Assembly (NCBI GenBank): GCA_009701105.1
Contig: WLKU01000007.1
Coordinates: forward strand, 1-21,150
Source of the DNA: Actinomycetota bacterium
Lineage (GTDB): Bacteria; Actinomycetota; Acidimicrobiia; Acidimicrobiales; Ilumatobacteraceae
DNA length: 21,150 nt
Reading direction: 5' to 3'
The notes beneath the pieces were generated by a model, which searched no databases, was not told the origin of the DNA, and was given only the letters and a program-made list of their open reading frames with translations. Both the position numbers and the translations under genes were made by a program. Positions within the stretch are counted from its first letter, which is position 1. Every line of letters starts with the position of its first letter. Shown here in pieces: positions 16,074 through 21,150 of the stretch.

Positions 16074-16878
16074 CGCTTTGCTATTCATAAACACTTGCCC
16101 AACACCCATGCCAAGTAGCAAACAAGTGGGGCAGGCAACTGTCTGGCGTGTTTTCAGCAACTTGGTCAGTCACGCTTCGACACCTGACTTGCTTGTATGG
16201 GTGTCAGACCGCACCCAGGCAATAGAAACAGGTTGCGACAGGCGCACAATTCGTGCAGCCCGTACTTTGCTTGCAGGCACTGGCTTACTTGTTGACACGC
16301 AAACAAGAAAACATAAAGGCGTAAAGGTGTTTCAGTTAGCAATACCAAAGTTTCAAGACGCAGTGCAGGCATTTAGTGGGCGTGATACCCCGCCACCTAG
16401 ACATGACGACAGTGGGCAGGCAAGTGGGCAGGCAAGTGGGCAGGCAAGTGGGCAGGCAAGTGGGCGTGATAACCCGCCACAAACAGAACAGAACTTGAAC
16501 ACAACACAAGCGCTATTCGAGTTAGTAGTGAAGCGACAACTTGAACACGAAAACTGGCGCACTAACACAAACCTTGAAACCTTCAAGAAAAACAAAGCAG
16601 CAGAATATTTGCCTGTATGTGAAAAAGCTTTGCGCCAATACCGAGGCGGGCACAATGACCCTGATGTTGCACTGTGGGTGCTGTCTGACCTGTTCAAGCA
16701 AGATGAACTGCACAGACTTTCAAGTGCACTTCTTATGCAACTGACAGACCGCTACGGGCTGCCAGGTGGCAACTTGGTCAGCAAAGAACCTGACTTCGAC
16801 CCTGAACAAAGCCGACAAAGCGCACAACAAGTGCTTGAACAGTTCAGGCAACAGTGCGAACAGAACAGGCAGAAATAG
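16054..16878 (+). CDS. Replication-initiator-like winged-helix protein
   Basis: A 274-residue protein in two parts. Residues about 20-98 look like a winged helix-turn-helix: VWRVFSNLVSH, then QAIETGCDRRTIRAARTLLAGTGLL and a KGVKVFQLAI wing. This is similar in layout to Rep and DnaD-type N-domains. A low-complexity linker (119-138) has four SGQA repeats. The C-domain (150-240, TQALFELVVKRQLEHENW and DPDVALWVLSDLF) is helical, and the tail is Gln-rich. Assignment as replication initiator rests on layout and its place in the element; a regulator is possible. The start is GTG 16054 or ATG 16063, and neither has a Shine-Dalgarno. It follows the AlpA-like gene by 76 nt on the same strand. Confidence 0.6.
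   Translation: MATMSHDALLFINTCPTPMPSSKQVGQATVWRVFSNLVSHASTPDLLVWVSDRTQAIETGCDRRTIRAARTLLAGTGLLVDTQTRKHKGVKVFQLAIPKFQDAVQAFSGRDTPPPRHDDSGQASGQASGQASGQASGRDNPPQTEQNLNTTQALFELVVKRQLEHENWRTNTNLETFKKNKAAEYLPVCEKALRQYRGGHNDPDVALWVLSDLFKQDELHRLSSALLMQLTDRYGLPGGNLVSKEPDFDPEQSRQSAQQVLEQFRQQCEQNRQK
16375..16480. repeat. 12-bp tandem array flanked by a 22-bp near-identical duplication
   Basis: AGTGGGCAGGCA is repeated four times perfectly at 16411-16458, with a partial fifth unit at 16459-16465. The flanks carry a 22-bp sequence, AGTGGGCGTGATA then CCCGCCAC, at 16375-16396 and 16459-16480, with one mismatch. The array is in frame and encodes the SGQA linker. Iteron-like arrays inside an initiator gene can be origins, as in the lambda O gene. 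Confidence 0.85.
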
Positions 16879-16879
16879 C

Positions 16880-16899
16880 AAGCCGCTTTTTTTCGGCTT
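16880..16899 (+). terminator. Hairpin immediately after the rep-like stop
   Basis: AAGCCG (16880-16885) pairs with CGGCTT (16894-16899) across a T-rich loop, starting 2 nt after the stop codon. No clear U-tract follows, so it may be a weak terminator or a 3'-end stabiliser. Confidence 0.4.
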
Positions 16900-16940
16900 T
16901 CAAGCAAAGCCCCCGCAAGATACTTTCCCTATATATTTTC

Positions 16941-16990
16941 AAGACTTTTTTTGTTGGGCGATACTTGACACCCCGCCCCAAGTCTTTTCT
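16941..16990. terminator. Probable bidirectional terminator between convergent element genes
   Basis: AAGACTT (16941-16947) and AAGTCTT (16980-16986) form an outer stem. TTGGGCG (16954-16960) and CGCCCCAA (16974-16981) form an alternative or inner stem with one extra C. T-runs lie at 16946-16952 and 16984-16987. The structure separates the rightward rep-like gene from the leftward 67-aa gene. It could also be part of an origin. Confidence 0.5.
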
Positions 16991-17022
16991 ATCTGCAACG
17001 GTTGACTAGCGCTGGTTTTGTC

Positions 17023-17226
17023 TTAATTTTTTGGTTTTTCCCAAACAATTACAAATTGACCGTTCTTGTCATTGTGGACTAGCGACACAATTGACCAACC
17101 TTTGCTGTCACCTTCGTTTACTGCCTCTTGTAGTGCTTTACGCCCTGTTGTTAGTGCGGTGACAGTTTCGACTATGTACCTACCCGTTGCGATTTCGTCA
17201 TCATCTTTGTTGCGCCCAAATGCCAT
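17023..17226 (-). CDS. Small DUF4177-like protein
   Basis: A 67-residue soluble protein. The core YIVETVTALTTGRKALQEAVNEGDSKGWSIVSLVHNDKNGQFVIVWEK resembles DUF4177-type small proteins: a strand, a helix with ALQEAVNE, a GW, and two final strands. The function is unknown, and the assignment is from pattern. The ATG at 17226 is preceded immediately upstream by the complement of CTGAACAGTA (17229-17238), a motif also present in the divergent regulatory region at 15715. This suggests control by the same element regulator. It is convergent with the rep-like gene and divergent from the superinfection immunity-type gene. Confidence 0.6.
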   Translation of the reverse strand: MAFGRNKDDDEIATGRYIVETVTALTTGRKALQEAVNEGDSKGWSIVSLVHNDKNGQFVIVWEKPKN

Positions 17227-17394
17227 GCCTGAACAGTAGATGATTTTTCAGTGCTGCTTTCATTGCTAAGCCTGCGCCATGGCATTTAAGAACAAGCCCG
17301 AAACAACCCAGGTATCGCAGATAGGGAACTAGGCAAGACGGGGTCAGGAGTTAAGTCAATAAAAATGGTTTCTTGCGGGGGTTAGTCTGTCCAA
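17227..17394. other. Intergenic region of the element with shared motifs
   Basis: This 168-nt gene-free stretch separates divergent small genes. It holds CTGAACAGTA at 17229-17238 and CTTGCGGGGG at 17372-17381. The latter is the inverse of the CCCCCGCAAG found at 15990-15999 and 16910-16919. No clear -35/-10 pair stands out to me, and no conserved RNA is recognised. Confidence 0.5.
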
Positions 17395-17580
17395 ATGCGC
17401 CCGCTGTTAATCGTTTTAGTTATCTATTTTCTACCTACTTTGATTGCAATTCTTAGACGACTACCCAAAAGCCAACTTTATGAGGTGATTATTGGCAACA
17501 TTGTTTTGGGTTGGTCTGTCGTTTTTTGGTTTTTAGCATTGGCAAATGCGCTTGGTAGAAAGCAAAAAAAGCTTGACTGA
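17395..17580 (+). CDS. Superinfection immunity-type small membrane protein
   Basis: A 61-residue protein with two transmembrane helices. The first is LLIVLVIYFLPTLIAILRRLP (about 4-24). After a short polar stretch, VIIGNIVLGWSVVFWFLALANAL (about 31-53) follows. The YFLPTLIAxxR then (N)xxLGW pattern and spacing match the Pfam superinfection immunity family (related to phage T4 Imm). Members are small inner-membrane proteins, some of which block DNA entry of later phages; many homologues are of unknown activity. Presence on a mobile element fits exclusion of competitors, but that role is inferred. The ATG at 17395 has GGGGG about 13 nt upstream, a rather long spacing. The basic tail GRKQKKLD should be cytoplasmic. 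Confidence 0.78.
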   Translation: MRPLLIVLVIYFLPTLIAILRRLPKSQLYEVIIGNIVLGWSVVFWFLALANALGRKQKKLD

Positions 17581-17691
17581 CCAACTCTGTGAGAGATAGT
17601 CGGGTGGGGTACGGGGTGTGGATTAGATTTTCAGAAAAAAATTCCTTTAATTTTTCTAGTTATATAACACCATATAAGTCATACTTAATTT

Positions 17692-17919
17692 GTGCTTGCC
17701 TTCACGACTAGGTTCTATGTCTACGCTGCGGTATTGCTGTCGGCGCTATTTTTGCCAATGATTTTTGGTCAACTAACCGAGCGTGGATTGATGAAGCCCA
17801 AGAGTAAAAAATCGCACCGAGTAATCACTGGTGCTGCTGAAACCTATAGTGGAATAGTGATGGGCATTGTGTTTTTGCTATTCCTTGGGGTGTTTTTGTG
17901 GTGGTTTTTCAGCCCGTGA
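17692..17919 (+). CDS. Tiny two-helix membrane protein, unknown
   Basis: A 75-residue protein I do not recognise. It has a hydrophobic N-terminal segment (FYVYAAVLLSALFLPMIFG, about 8-26), a basic middle (ERGLMKPKSKKSHR, 30-43) and a C-terminal helix (IVMGIVFLLFLGVFLWWFF, 54-73). That arrangement predicts two membrane spans joined by a positively charged, probably cytoplasmic loop. The start is a GTG at 17692 after an AT-rich leader that includes the palindrome GTTATATAAC (17659-17668). No strong Shine-Dalgarno is visible. It lies between the immunity-type gene and the lipoprotein gene in the cargo end of the element, so a role at the cell envelope is plausible. Confidence 0.55.
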   Translation: MLAFTTRFYVYAAVLLSALFLPMIFGQLTERGLMKPKSKKSHRVITGAAETYSGIVMGIVFLLFLGVFLWWFFSP

Positions 17920-18020
17920 TAGAAGTGCTTTAAATGCAAACTAAAAGTAGTTTTGCTGACGGTGTGCGCTTGGCGTAGCGCAGGGGTGAACCTGTAAACA
18001 ACAGCAGAAAAAACTATCTA

Positions 18021-18269
18021 CTAGTCACCATATGTTCTTGGTGGGTCTCTGTCAGCCCCGTTACACGCCCTCAAGTCTGTATATTCTTGGGTTATTGTGG
18101 CGTTTGACCAAAACCAAGTGACCATGCTGCCAGCGAAAGCATCATGACAAGTTGTATTCACTACATAAATTGACGGGGCTACTGGTTGAAGTTCTTGGTC
18201 AGGTGAATTGCTTGACGCACAAGCCGACCCAAGTAAGGCGAAAACGCACAGCGACATAAGTCTTTTCAT
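18021..18269 (-). CDS. Putative small lipoprotein
   Basis: An 82-residue protein with an N-terminal MKRLMSLCVFALLGSACASS. This is a positively charged start, a hydrophobic core, and a lipobox-like L-G-S-A-C with C17 as the lipidation site; glycine at -3 is acceptable but not ideal. The mature part has two further cysteines (in NTTCHDAF and LRACNGAD), which could form a disulfide outside the cell. No family is recognised. On phages and satellites, small surface lipoproteins can block receptors or alter the envelope. That is only a suggestion here, supported by the neighbouring immunity-type gene. It is convergent with the 75-aa membrane protein gene and ends about 75 nt before the right repeat region. 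Confidence 0.6.
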   Translation of the reverse strand: MKRLMSLCVFALLGSACASSNSPDQELQPVAPSIYVVNTTCHDAFAGSMVTWFWSNATITQEYTDLRACNGADRDPPRTYGD

Positions 18270-18285
18270 TGTCTAAGAATAGACC

Positions 18286-18327
18286 TGCCCCCTTGTTGCC
18301 CCCTTTTCGCTGTGCAAGCCTTGCCCC
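18286..18327 (+). repeat. TGCCCCCTT motifs near the right end, candidate integrase arm sites
   Basis: TGCCCCCTT at 18286-18294 and TTGCCCCCTTTT at 18296-18307 are spaced 11 bp, with a weaker TTGCCCC at 18321-18327. The 12-mer is identical to 13749-13760 at the left end and in the same orientation. In the circular form they would flank the core on the side opposite the left group. Confidence 0.55.
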
Positions 18328-18343
18328 TATTAGTAGGTGACTA

Positions 18344-18368
18344 GGTTCGAGCCCCTGGCGACCCACTG
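18344..18368 (+). repeat. att core repeat at the right end
   Basis: This is a perfect 25-bp copy of 13636-13660, the 3' end of the tRNA-Lys gene. It is preceded by CTA, which in the circular form would give the integrase its native TAG stop. Chromosomal sequence resumes at 18369. Confidence 0.95.
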
Positions 18369-18382
18369 CAGAGTTGTGACGT

Positions 18383-18409
18383 GATACGGGGTATCTAATA
18401 TTGAGATAC
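18383..18409. promoter_or_regulatory. Nested GATAC/GTATC inverted repeats upstream of the copper ATPase
   Basis: GATAC-GGG-GTATC (18383-18395) overlaps a second dyad, GTATCT-AATATTG-AGATAC (18391-18409), 49 nt before the small ORF and about 205 nt before the copper ATPase gene. The position suggests an operator for a metal regulator. Which family cannot be told from sequence. Confidence 0.4.
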
Positions 18410-18457
18410 TTACCCAATAGTAATCGTTTTGGCAGATATTGCGCCATACTGGAGAGC

Positions 18458-18574
18458 ATGATTACAGCATCACTTATCCTTCTGGCCCTTGCCCTCGTTG
18501 GTCACCTCACGGTGATGAACGCCGTTGACTCATTCAATGGTTACGGCGAGAGCGACTCAACTTACAAGTTTTAA
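18458..18574 (+). CDS. 38-aa small membrane protein upstream of copA
   Basis: A short frame with ATG at 18458, preceded by GGAGAG (18451-18456). It encodes a hydrophobic helix (ITASLILLALALVGHLTVM, residues 2-20) and a polar C-terminus with acidic and aromatic residues (DSFNGYGESDSTYKF). The ribosome site, clean single-helix profile and position 39 nt before the copper ATPase start support a real gene cotranscribed with it. No family is recognised. A small accessory of copper export is possible but unproven. Confidence 0.55.
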   Translation: MITASLILLALALVGHLTVMNAVDSFNGYGESDSTYKF

Positions 18575-18613
18575 TCAACTGATCGGCCATCTCGCGGGGC
18601 GAGACTAGAGGCA

Positions 18614-20893
18614 ATGACCACAGTTGATACCTCTGCAAACCAGGTAGATCTTTCGATCACTGGAATGTCGTGCAACGCATGTGCGATGACGATTGAAAAA
18701 GGTTTGAATCGTCTCGATGGTGTTGAGGCAACCGTCAACTTTGCGACCGAGTCTGCTCGTGTCACGTTTGATGCATCGCAGACAGACACGCTGAATCTTG
18801 TATCTGTTGTCGAGTCGCTTGGCTATGGGGCACGACCACTTGCAGAGACAACTCCTGACATGTTGGATGCAGAAGTTCGTGAGCGCGTGGCCATGCTCAA
18901 GACCCGGTTGACCGCAAGCATCGTTTTAGGTGTTCCGGTTGTACTGGTATCAATGTTTTCGGTGCTGCAGTTTGCTAATTGGCAGTGGTACGCAATGGCG
19001 TTTTCTGCACCCGTCGTGACGTGGGGAGCATGGCCTTTCCATCGAGCCGCACTGATGAATGCTCGTCATCGCGCAACAACGATGGACACGTTGATCTCGC
19101 TTGGGATTGTGGCTGCAGTTGCGTGGTCGGTGTGGGCTCTTGTGTGGGGGGATGTGACTGCACATTCCGAAATGACCGGAATGATCGGCATGACCGGTGG
19201 GGTCCATGTCTATTTTGAAGTTGCTGTTGCAGTAACTATTTTCTTGTTGGCAGGTAGATATTTTGAAGCACGTGCAAAGCGTCGTGCCGGTGACGCATTG
19301 CGCGCATTGCTGGCATTGGGTGCACGCACTGCAACCGTCTTGCGTGATGGTGAAGAAGTAACTGTTGATGCAGTATTAATACGAGTTGGCGACATGATTG
19401 TTGTGCGCCCAGGCGAGATCATTGCTGCAGATGGTGTTGTGATGGAAGGTACGTCGAGCATTGATGCATCAACGCTTACAGGCGAAAGCGTGCCGGTAGA
19501 TGTGCAAGTAGGCAGCAAGGTCACGGGAACAACAGTGAACTTGACTGGACGGTTGGTAGTGCGTGCGCGTCGAGTTGGAGCCGACTCGACCTTTGCGCAA
19601 ATCACAAAACTCGTGCGCGATGCGCAATCCACCAAAGCTCCAGTGCAACGACTTGCCGATCGAGTCAGCAGTGTTTTTGTGCCAACTGTGATCCTGTTGT
19701 CGCTTGCCACATTTGTCGCGTGGTACGTGATGGGCGACGACATTGAACGTTTAGCCGATGCATTTGAAGCCGCAGTTTCGGTGCTGATCATTGCGTGCCC
19801 TTGCGCACTCGGGCTTGCCACTCCAACTGCGTTGATGGTGGGAAGCGGCCGTGCAGCACAGATGGGCATCGTGATCAAGGGTGTCGATGTATTGCAAAGC
19901 ACGCGACGTATCGACACCGTGGTATTTGACAAAACAGGCACAATAACTACAGGTGTCATGCAGCTGCTCGACGTTGTAGTGGCAGCCGATGCAACCCGCG
20001 CCGAAGTATTGGGCTTTGCCGGTGCATTGGAGTTTGCAAGCGAACACCCCGTAGCAAAAGCCATTGCCGCTGCTGCTCGTGCCGAACTGGGGCAACTTGC
20101 AAGCGTGCAACAATTTGAGTCGATTGCCGGGCAGGGAACAGTCGGCGTGGTCGATGGTCATCGCGTGATGGTTGGCGGTGAGCAGTTGCTCAATGCGCGC
20201 ACCGTGATTATCCCGAGTCCACTGCGTGAAGCATTGAAAGTTGCGCGCGACTCCGGCAATACGGCTGTGTTGGTGGCCTATGACGGAATGGCCAAGGCAG
20301 TGTGCGTAGTAGCAGACAAACCGAAAACCAATAGTGCTGCAGCAATTGCTTCGTTGCGCGAACTGGGTTTGCGACCAGTGTTGCTCACAGGCGACAACTT
20401 GGCCACTGCATTGGCTGTTGCAGAACAAGTCGGAATCGAAACTGATGATCAACACGTAATCGCCGGTGTGTTGCCTGCAGAAAAAGTGCGTGTTGTTGCT
20501 GATTTGCAAGAACGTGGTTACGCAGTTGCAATGGTGGGCGACGGAGTCAATGATGCTGCAGCACTTGCTCAGTCTGATGTGGGAATTGCCATGGGAACTG
20601 GCACCGATGTTGCAATGAGCGCTAGTGATCTCACCATTGTGAGCGGAGACTTGCGTCTTGTAACCGACGCGATCTTGTTGTCGCGTGCCACACTGCGCAC
20701 GATCAGCGCCAACGTGTTTTGGGCTTTTGCATACAACGCGGCTGCAATACCGCTTGCTGCACTTGGATTGATGAACCCAATGTGGGCTGGCCTTGCAATG
20801 GCATTGTCGAGTGTGTTTGTGGTGAGCAACTCATTACGTTTGCGTAGTGCAAAACTTAGTCAGCACACTGCATTTGTTCACGCAACTCGCTGA
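18614..20893 (+). CDS. copA: Copper-translocating P1B-type ATPase
   Basis: A 759-residue heavy-metal ATPase that exports Cu+ from the cytoplasm using ATP. One N-terminal HMA domain carries the metal site GMSCNAC (C20, C23). Eight transmembrane helices are expected. The transmembrane metal site is C395-P396-C397 in IIACPCALGLATPT. STLTGESVP is the actuator loop. D439 in FDKTGT is phosphorylated. H478 in SEHPVAKAI is the P1B nucleotide-binding histidine. GDGVNDA includes D643. The CPC motif with an N-terminal CxxC points to copper (or silver) rather than zinc. The ATG at 18614 has AGAGG just upstream. It is probably in an operon with the 38-aa ORF and overlaps the convergent HTH gene by 38 nt. 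Confidence 0.95.
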   Translation: MTTVDTSANQVDLSITGMSCNACAMTIEKGLNRLDGVEATVNFATESARVTFDASQTDTLNLVSVVESLGYGARPLAETTPDMLDAEVRERVAMLKTRLTASIVLGVPVVLVSMFSVLQFANWQWYAMAFSAPVVTWGAWPFHRAALMNARHRATTMDTLISLGIVAAVAWSVWALVWGDVTAHSEMTGMIGMTGGVHVYFEVAVAVTIFLLAGRYFEARAKRRAGDALRALLALGARTATVLRDGEEVTVDAVLIRVGDMIVVRPGEIIAADGVVMEGTSSIDASTLTGESVPVDVQVGSKVTGTTVNLTGRLVVRARRVGADSTFAQITKLVRDAQSTKAPVQRLADRVSSVFVPTVILLSLATFVAWYVMGDDIERLADAFEAAVSVLIIACPCALGLATPTALMVGSGRAAQMGIVIKGVDVLQSTRRIDTVVFDKTGTITTGVMQLLDVVVAADATRAEVLGFAGALEFASEHPVAKAIAAAARAELGQLASVQQFESIAGQGTVGVVDGHRVMVGGEQLLNARTVIIPSPLREALKVARDSGNTAVLVAYDGMAKAVCVVADKPKTNSAAAIASLRELGLRPVLLTGDNLATALAVAEQVGIETDDQHVIAGVLPAEKVRVVADLQERGYAVAMVGDGVNDAAALAQSDVGIAMGTGTDVAMSASDLTIVSGDLRLVTDAILLSRATLRTISANVFWAFAYNAAAIPLAALGLMNPMWAGLAMALSSVFVVSNSLRLRSAKLSQHTAFVHATR

Positions 20894-21149
20894 TAGCGGT
20901 GCTTCTCCAGCTGTGCACAGTGCGGATGTTGACACCTGCATCTGCTGCTATTGATCGAAAACTTTTGCCGTCTGCGAGTTGTTGCAACACACTGAGCGAA
21001 CGTGGACCCAAATTCCATTTTGATGCTTCTGCAAGCAAGTTGACCACCTCGTCTTCTGGGTTGATTTGAGTTTCGGGAGTCGGGATCTTTTCGATTGCAT
21101 CGTCACCCCATGCAACAGCGAGTTGCTTGAGGCGACTGTCGCGCACAAA
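20856..21149 (-). CDS. HTH regulator, 3' part (gene runs off the window)
   Basis: The last 97 codons of a leftward gene whose start probably lies beyond the right edge; a GTG at 21146 is inside the window but the frame stays open upstream. The visible part begins RDSRLKQLAVAWGDDAIE. It ends in a helix-turn-helix: RSLSVLQQLADGKSFRSIAADAGVNIRTVHSWRSTAISEL. The pattern resembles LuxR/sigma-region-4-type DNA-binding domains, where the second helix (RTVHSWRSTAI) would read DNA. What it regulates is unknown. Its 3' end overlaps the copper ATPase gene by 38 nt on the opposite strand. Confidence 0.65.
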   Translation of the reverse strand, partial: FVRDSRLKQLAVAWGDDAIEKIPTPETQINPEDEVVNLLAEASKWNLGPRSLSVLQQLADGKSFRSIAADAGVNIRTVHSWRSTAISELREQMQCAD

Positions 21150-21150
21150 A

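Noticed and set aside
16411..16458. CRISPR array
   Set aside because: The repeats are only 12 bp, contiguous without spacers and in frame within a coding gene.
16353..16697. Minus-strand 114-aa frame with PLACPLAC repeats
   Set aside because: It is the antisense reading of the 12-bp tandem repeat; the plus-strand gene explains the region.
17964..17994. TGCGC/GCGCA and CAGG/CCTG hairpins after the 75-aa gene
   Set aside because: The stems are 4-5 bp and overlap each other, with no U-tract; too weak to call.
19210..20509. Minus-strand frames of 252-284 aa
   Set aside because: They are opposite to the well-supported copper ATPase and have shadow-like composition.

Overview
This window looks like a piece of an actinobacterial chromosome, possibly Acidimicrobiia-like. 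That placement is inference from protein flavour, frequent GTG starts, medium GC and very tight gene packing; no marker settles it. The chromosomal part is compact. Neighbouring genes touch or overlap, including five convergent gene pairs that abut or overlap by 0-43 nt.

Layout, left to right. An initiator tRNA-fMet with its own terminator (28-142) is followed by a cytosolic FKBP prolyl isomerase, a saccharopine dehydrogenase-family oxidoreductase and a VanZ-like membrane protein, all on plus. Thymidine kinase (minus) and deoC (plus) diverge from a 60-nt gap holding a 15-bp dyad. deoC overlaps an exported L,D-transpeptidase gene, which is followed 9 nt later by a large polytopic membrane protein. 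Next, on minus, come a DUF885 peptidase-like gene and a 509-aa coiled-coil protein of unknown function. After these are a two-PQ-loop (SWEET-like) transporter, an M14 zinc carboxypeptidase, a hemolysin III-family protein and an MFS transporter. The right end has a 38-aa small membrane ORF, a CopA-type copper ATPase and the 3' part of an HTH regulator gene that runs off the window.

The most interesting region is a very small integrative element of about 4.7 kb (13636-18343) inserted in the 3' end of tRNA-Lys(UUU). It is bounded by perfect 25-bp direct repeats at 13636-13660 and 18344-18368. It encodes a tyrosine integrase, a co-oriented HTH-like protein, an AlpA-type small HTH protein (likely excisionase or regulator) and a replication-initiator-like protein with an in-frame 12-bp tandem repeat. 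The right half carries a DUF4177-like small protein, a phage 'superinfection immunity'-type membrane protein, another tiny membrane protein and a putative lipoprotein. There are no capsid or conjugation genes, so it is probably a satellite-like or minimal self-replicating element whose cargo may exclude other phages.

Several properties of the element can be read directly. Its integrase reading frame gains 14 codons from the host tRNA when integrated, whereas the inferred circular form has a stop codon exactly at the edge of the repeat. TGCCCCCTT motifs at roughly one-helical-turn spacing sit at both ends and look like integrase arm sites. A consensus-like promoter with an operator-like repeat in its spacer fires at or next to the ATG of the AlpA-like gene. 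By eye, the whole element lacks GATC, GGCC, ACGT and CGCG, while GATC and GGCC are common in the flanking chromosome.
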